DNA from: Persicitalea sp963803495
GTDB lineage: Bacteria > Bacteroidota > Bacteroidia > Cytophagales > Spirosomataceae
DNA length: 64,000 bases
Direction: 5' to 3'
NCBI GenBank assembly: GCA_963803495.1
Contig: CAWDMP010000002.1
Location: 2,976,001 to 3,040,000 of the forward strand
Below the pieces are notes generated by a model. The model had not been told where the DNA came from. It did not search any database and saw only the letters and a program-made list of their open reading frames with translations. Below are positions 62,418-64,000 of the stretch, piece after piece. The first letter of the stretch is position 1. Each line of letters opens with the position of its first letter. A program made the translations under genes and the position numbers.

Positions 62418-62819
62418 TTAAACCCAATTGTCAATTTCCAGACCTTTGATTCTGGAAAAATGATTGGTATTATTTGTTATTAGAACGAAGTTATTTTGCA
62501 AAGCGATCCCTGCAATAAGCGTGTCTAAATAACCAATTGATTGACCCGAGTGATGCAGTTTGGAAACGATGTTTGCAGAAATTTCAACGGAATATTCATT
62601 AAGATTAACAATAATGTTTTCTCTTACGAATGCTTGATATTTTCCGAGTTGCTTTTTGGCATCCTTCCTGAAAAGACCATTGAGAATCTCAAAGTGGGTA
62701 ATGATAGGAATATTCAAGTAACCAAACTCCTCACGATGATTTTCCATTTTCTCGACAACTGCCGGATAACCTCTGAGGTAAAAGGAGAGCGTATCGGTAT
62801 CAGTTATCGCTTCTTTCAT
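62418..62819 (-). CDS. PIN-domain ribonuclease toxin, VapC-like
   Basis: A 133-residue PIN-domain protein. The N-terminal acidic cluster is TDTDTLSFYLRG (in place of the usual hD-S-hh), the central acidic residue is in HFEILNGL, and GYLDTLIAGIALQNNFVLITNNTNHFSRI carries the remaining Asp and Asn residues. VapC toxins cleave tRNA or rRNA. It overlaps the antitoxin gene upstream by 20 bases. The first acidic residues follow MKEAI, which is typical. Confidence 0.85.
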   Translation of the reverse strand: MKEAITDTDTLSFYLRGYPAVVEKMENHREEFGYLNIPIITHFEILNGLFRKDAKKQLGKYQAFVRENIIVNLNEYSVEISANIVSKLHHSGQSIGYLDTLIAGIALQNNFVLITNNTNHFSRIKGLEIDNWV

Positions 62820-63039
62820 CGAACTCCTTATTTATCAAATTCCTATTTTCCTGCATAATATTTAACAAATCCTGAAAATCTTCACTATCCATATCGCTCC
62901 ACACGCCCGCGAAACTCCGTGAAGACTTTTTCTTGCTTTGTAAAAGCTTATTCAGATAGTTATGTACCTCACCTATCTGCGAAGCGGGTAGCTGGCTCAG
63001 TTGCTGCAAGACTTTCTGATACGTTTGGGTTTGATTCAT
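62800..63039 (-). CDS. Antitoxin partner of the VapC-like toxin
   Basis: A 79-residue protein (MNQTQTYQKVLQQLSQLPAS, then IGEVHNYLNKLLQSKKKSSR, then GVWSDMDSEDFQDLLNIMQE) with amphipathic helices and an acidic C-terminal half that could neutralise the toxin. Its end overlaps the start of the PIN gene by 20 bases, the usual antitoxin-toxin layout. I do not see a definite AbrB or ribbon-helix-helix motif, so the DNA-binding class is open. Confidence 0.7.
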   Translation of the reverse strand: MNQTQTYQKVLQQLSQLPASQIGEVHNYLNKLLQSKKKSSRSFAGVWSDMDSEDFQDLLNIMQENRNLINKEFDERSDN

Positions 63040-63168
63040 GACGCACTCATTTTGTTATTTGAACTACTTGGCACAAAGTTGACGAATTTGCAGAGACAGT
63101 CCATAACGCAAAACGCCCAAAGAATAGCGATTTTGGTTTTTTAATAATAAAAAGCCCAAATCAGCACC

Positions 63169-63199
63169 TTGCTTACTGTACTGAGTATCGCTATTTTTG
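63169..63199 (+). promoter_or_regulatory. Bacteroidota-type promoter for the Uma2 gene
   Basis: TTG (63169-63171) and TATTTTTG (63192-63199) match -33 and -7 elements with a 20-base gap. The ATG at 63218 follows. Confidence 0.5.
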
Positions 63200-63217
63200 T
63201 AAAAAAAACCTAATTTT

Positions 63218-63814
63218 ATGGCGATCGACTCCATTTCCCAACTCAATCCGGCGGAACACTATACCTACTCGGAATATCTCAAATGGCAGTTTGACGGGTT
63301 TGTCGAACTTATCAAGGGAAAAGTCTTTCCAATGTCGGCTCCCGTAAGCCAGCATCAGCGTATCGTCGCAAATCTCCATCTTGACCTTGGCGCATTCGCG
63401 AGGGGAAAGCGCTGTCAAGTCTTTATCGCGCCCTTCGACGTCCGGCTCCCAATCTACGACAAGAACGGTGCGCTGGTAGTCGATACCGACACCGTGGTGC
63501 AGCCCGATATTTGCGTGATCTGTGACCCGGAAAAAATTGACCGACGCGGTTGCGATGGTGTGCCCGACATGGTCGTGGAAGTGCTTTCGCCTTCTACGGC
63601 CAAGAAAGACCTCAACGAAAAATTCAACCTCTATCAGGAAGTGGGCGTGAAAGAGTACTGGGTCGTTTTCCCCGACGCCGAAGAAATCAGCGTGTACTTA
63701 CTGCAAGAGGGAAAATACGTACGGGTCGGCCAGTACGAGGAAGACGCCCAGGTACCCGTCGATACGTTGCCCGGACTGGTGGTGAATCTGGCGGACGTTT
63801 TCAGAAAAAACTAA
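63218..63814 (+). CDS. Uma2-family (DUF820) restriction-endonuclease-fold protein
   Basis: A 198-residue protein of the Uma2/DUF820 group (PD-(D/E)XK nuclease fold). Motifs are YTYSEYLKWQFDGFVELIKG with PMSAPVSQHQRIV, VVQPDICVICDPEKID (catalytic PD), VPDMVVEVLSPSTAKKDLNEK (ExL/V and S..), and VKEYWVVFPDAEEISVY. The family is abundant in cyanobacteria and Bacteroidota, usually in many paralogues, with unknown biological role. Stop codon TAA is one base from the stop of the convergent AraC-type gene. Confidence 0.9.
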   Translation: MAIDSISQLNPAEHYTYSEYLKWQFDGFVELIKGKVFPMSAPVSQHQRIVANLHLDLGAFARGKRCQVFIAPFDVRLPIYDKNGALVVDTDTVVQPDICVICDPEKIDRRGCDGVPDMVVEVLSPSTAKKDLNEKFNLYQEVGVKEYWVVFPDAEEISVYLLQEGKYVRVGQYEEDAQVPVDTLPGLVVNLADVFRKN

Positions 63815-64000
63815 CTACCCGCGCCGTTTGGGCGTCGCGCCGTACTTCTCCTTGTACGCCTTGATAAAATGCGATACGCTTTCGTAGCCGATCTCGGCGC
63901 TGATTTCCGCCCCGTTCATTTCGGTGGTGCGCAACAGAAAATCGGCGTGTTCGAGCCGTTGCTGCTTGAGCCAGTAGGCGGGTGACGTACCAAACGCTTC
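63815..64000 (-). CDS. AraC-family transcriptional regulator, C-terminal part
   Basis: The last 61 codons of a gene that continues past the right edge. The translated end is the second half of the AraC/XylS DNA-binding domain: EAFGTSPAYWLKQQRLEHAD, then ISAEIGYESVSHFIKAYKEK, then YGATPKRRG. The second helix-turn-helix with the usual GY-S-HF-AFK pattern is clear. Effector domain and target are outside the window. Confidence 0.9.
   Translation of the reverse strand, partial: EAFGTSPAYWLKQQRLEHADFLLRTTEMNGAEISAEIGYESVSHFIKAYKEKYGATPKRRG

Noticed and set aside
63064..63246. Small minus-strand open frame upstream of the Uma2 gene
   Set aside because: It overlaps the Uma2 promoter and start, has no motif, and its composition fits a chance frame.
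1..64000. tRNA and rRNA genes
   Set aside because: No cloverleaf with a CCA-adjacent T-loop GGTTCRANTCC context and no rRNA signature was found by eye; a tRNAscan run would be decisive.

Overview
The window looks like a chromosomal segment from a Bacteroidota member, most likely order Cytophagales (Spirosomataceae/Cytophagaceae-like). Supporting signs are host genes of roughly 50-58% GC, two upstream regions with the TAnnTTTG -7 box of this phylum, frequent TTG and GTG starts, and typical gene families: DUF2911, a long PurF-like amidophosphoribosyltransferase, paired M16 peptidases, myo-inositol oxygenase, an Rpn-type PD-(D/E)XK protein and a leuCDBA cluster. I see no rRNA, tRNA, CRISPR array, integrase or IS transposase.

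Layout. 1-1.1 kb: a decayed sugar-acid locus (MFS transporter fused to a shrunken mandelate-racemase-family gene). 1.2-12.4 kb: small secreted proteins, an ABC ATPase with a TolC partner, a GDSL lipoprotein, an FGGY kinase, recG, DUF2911, dgkA and an SMP-30 protein. 12.5-25.3 kb: argH coupled to a cytochrome c/FG-GAP lipoprotein, then sbcD and sbcC, which are split by a 5.4 kb AT-rich four-gene island at 16.66-22.16 kb. 25.3-31.7 kb: a Tat-exported hydrolase, an SSS symporter, myo-inositol oxygenase and pbpC. 31.8-45.8 kb: recQ, a YoeB-type toxin-antitoxin pair, dacB, a repeat-rich YwqK-like protein, the PurF-like enzyme, an Rpn-like protein, mdh, ykvA, tatA, gatA and mltD. 45.8-55.0 kb: icd, an amidohydrolase, a GMC oxidoreductase remnant, a BamA-like barrel, an HpcH/HpaI aldolase and two M16 peptidases. 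55.2-62.4 kb: the leucine cluster (leuC, leuD, a cimA/leuA paralogue, a four-helix-bundle gene, leuB, leuA). 62.4-64 kb: a VapBC-like pair, a Uma2 protein and the end of an AraC-type regulator.

The most interesting object is the island. It encodes a C5-cytosine methyltransferase, a phosphoribosyltransferase-like protein, an ORC/Cdc6-like AAA+ ATPase and a fourth protein I do not recognise. The genes overlap or nearly abut, look translationally coupled, differ strongly in base composition from their surroundings, are all intact, and end in a perfect 16-bp inverted repeat. I read it as a candidate anti-phage or epigenetic conflict system. Its function is inferred, not shown.

Two other themes run through the window. 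First, many host genes carry frame disruptions (recG, sbcD, sbcC, pbpC, an M16 gene, a lipoprotein gene, cimA, leuD), mostly single bases, and two loci have large internal deletions. Several hit housekeeping genes, so sequencing or assembly error must be excluded before decay is claimed. Second, intergenic spaces are rich in short palindromes and 7-8-nt oligomer repeats of several families; some palindromes supply the stop codons of the genes they abut. No gene-free stretch exceeds about 260 bases.
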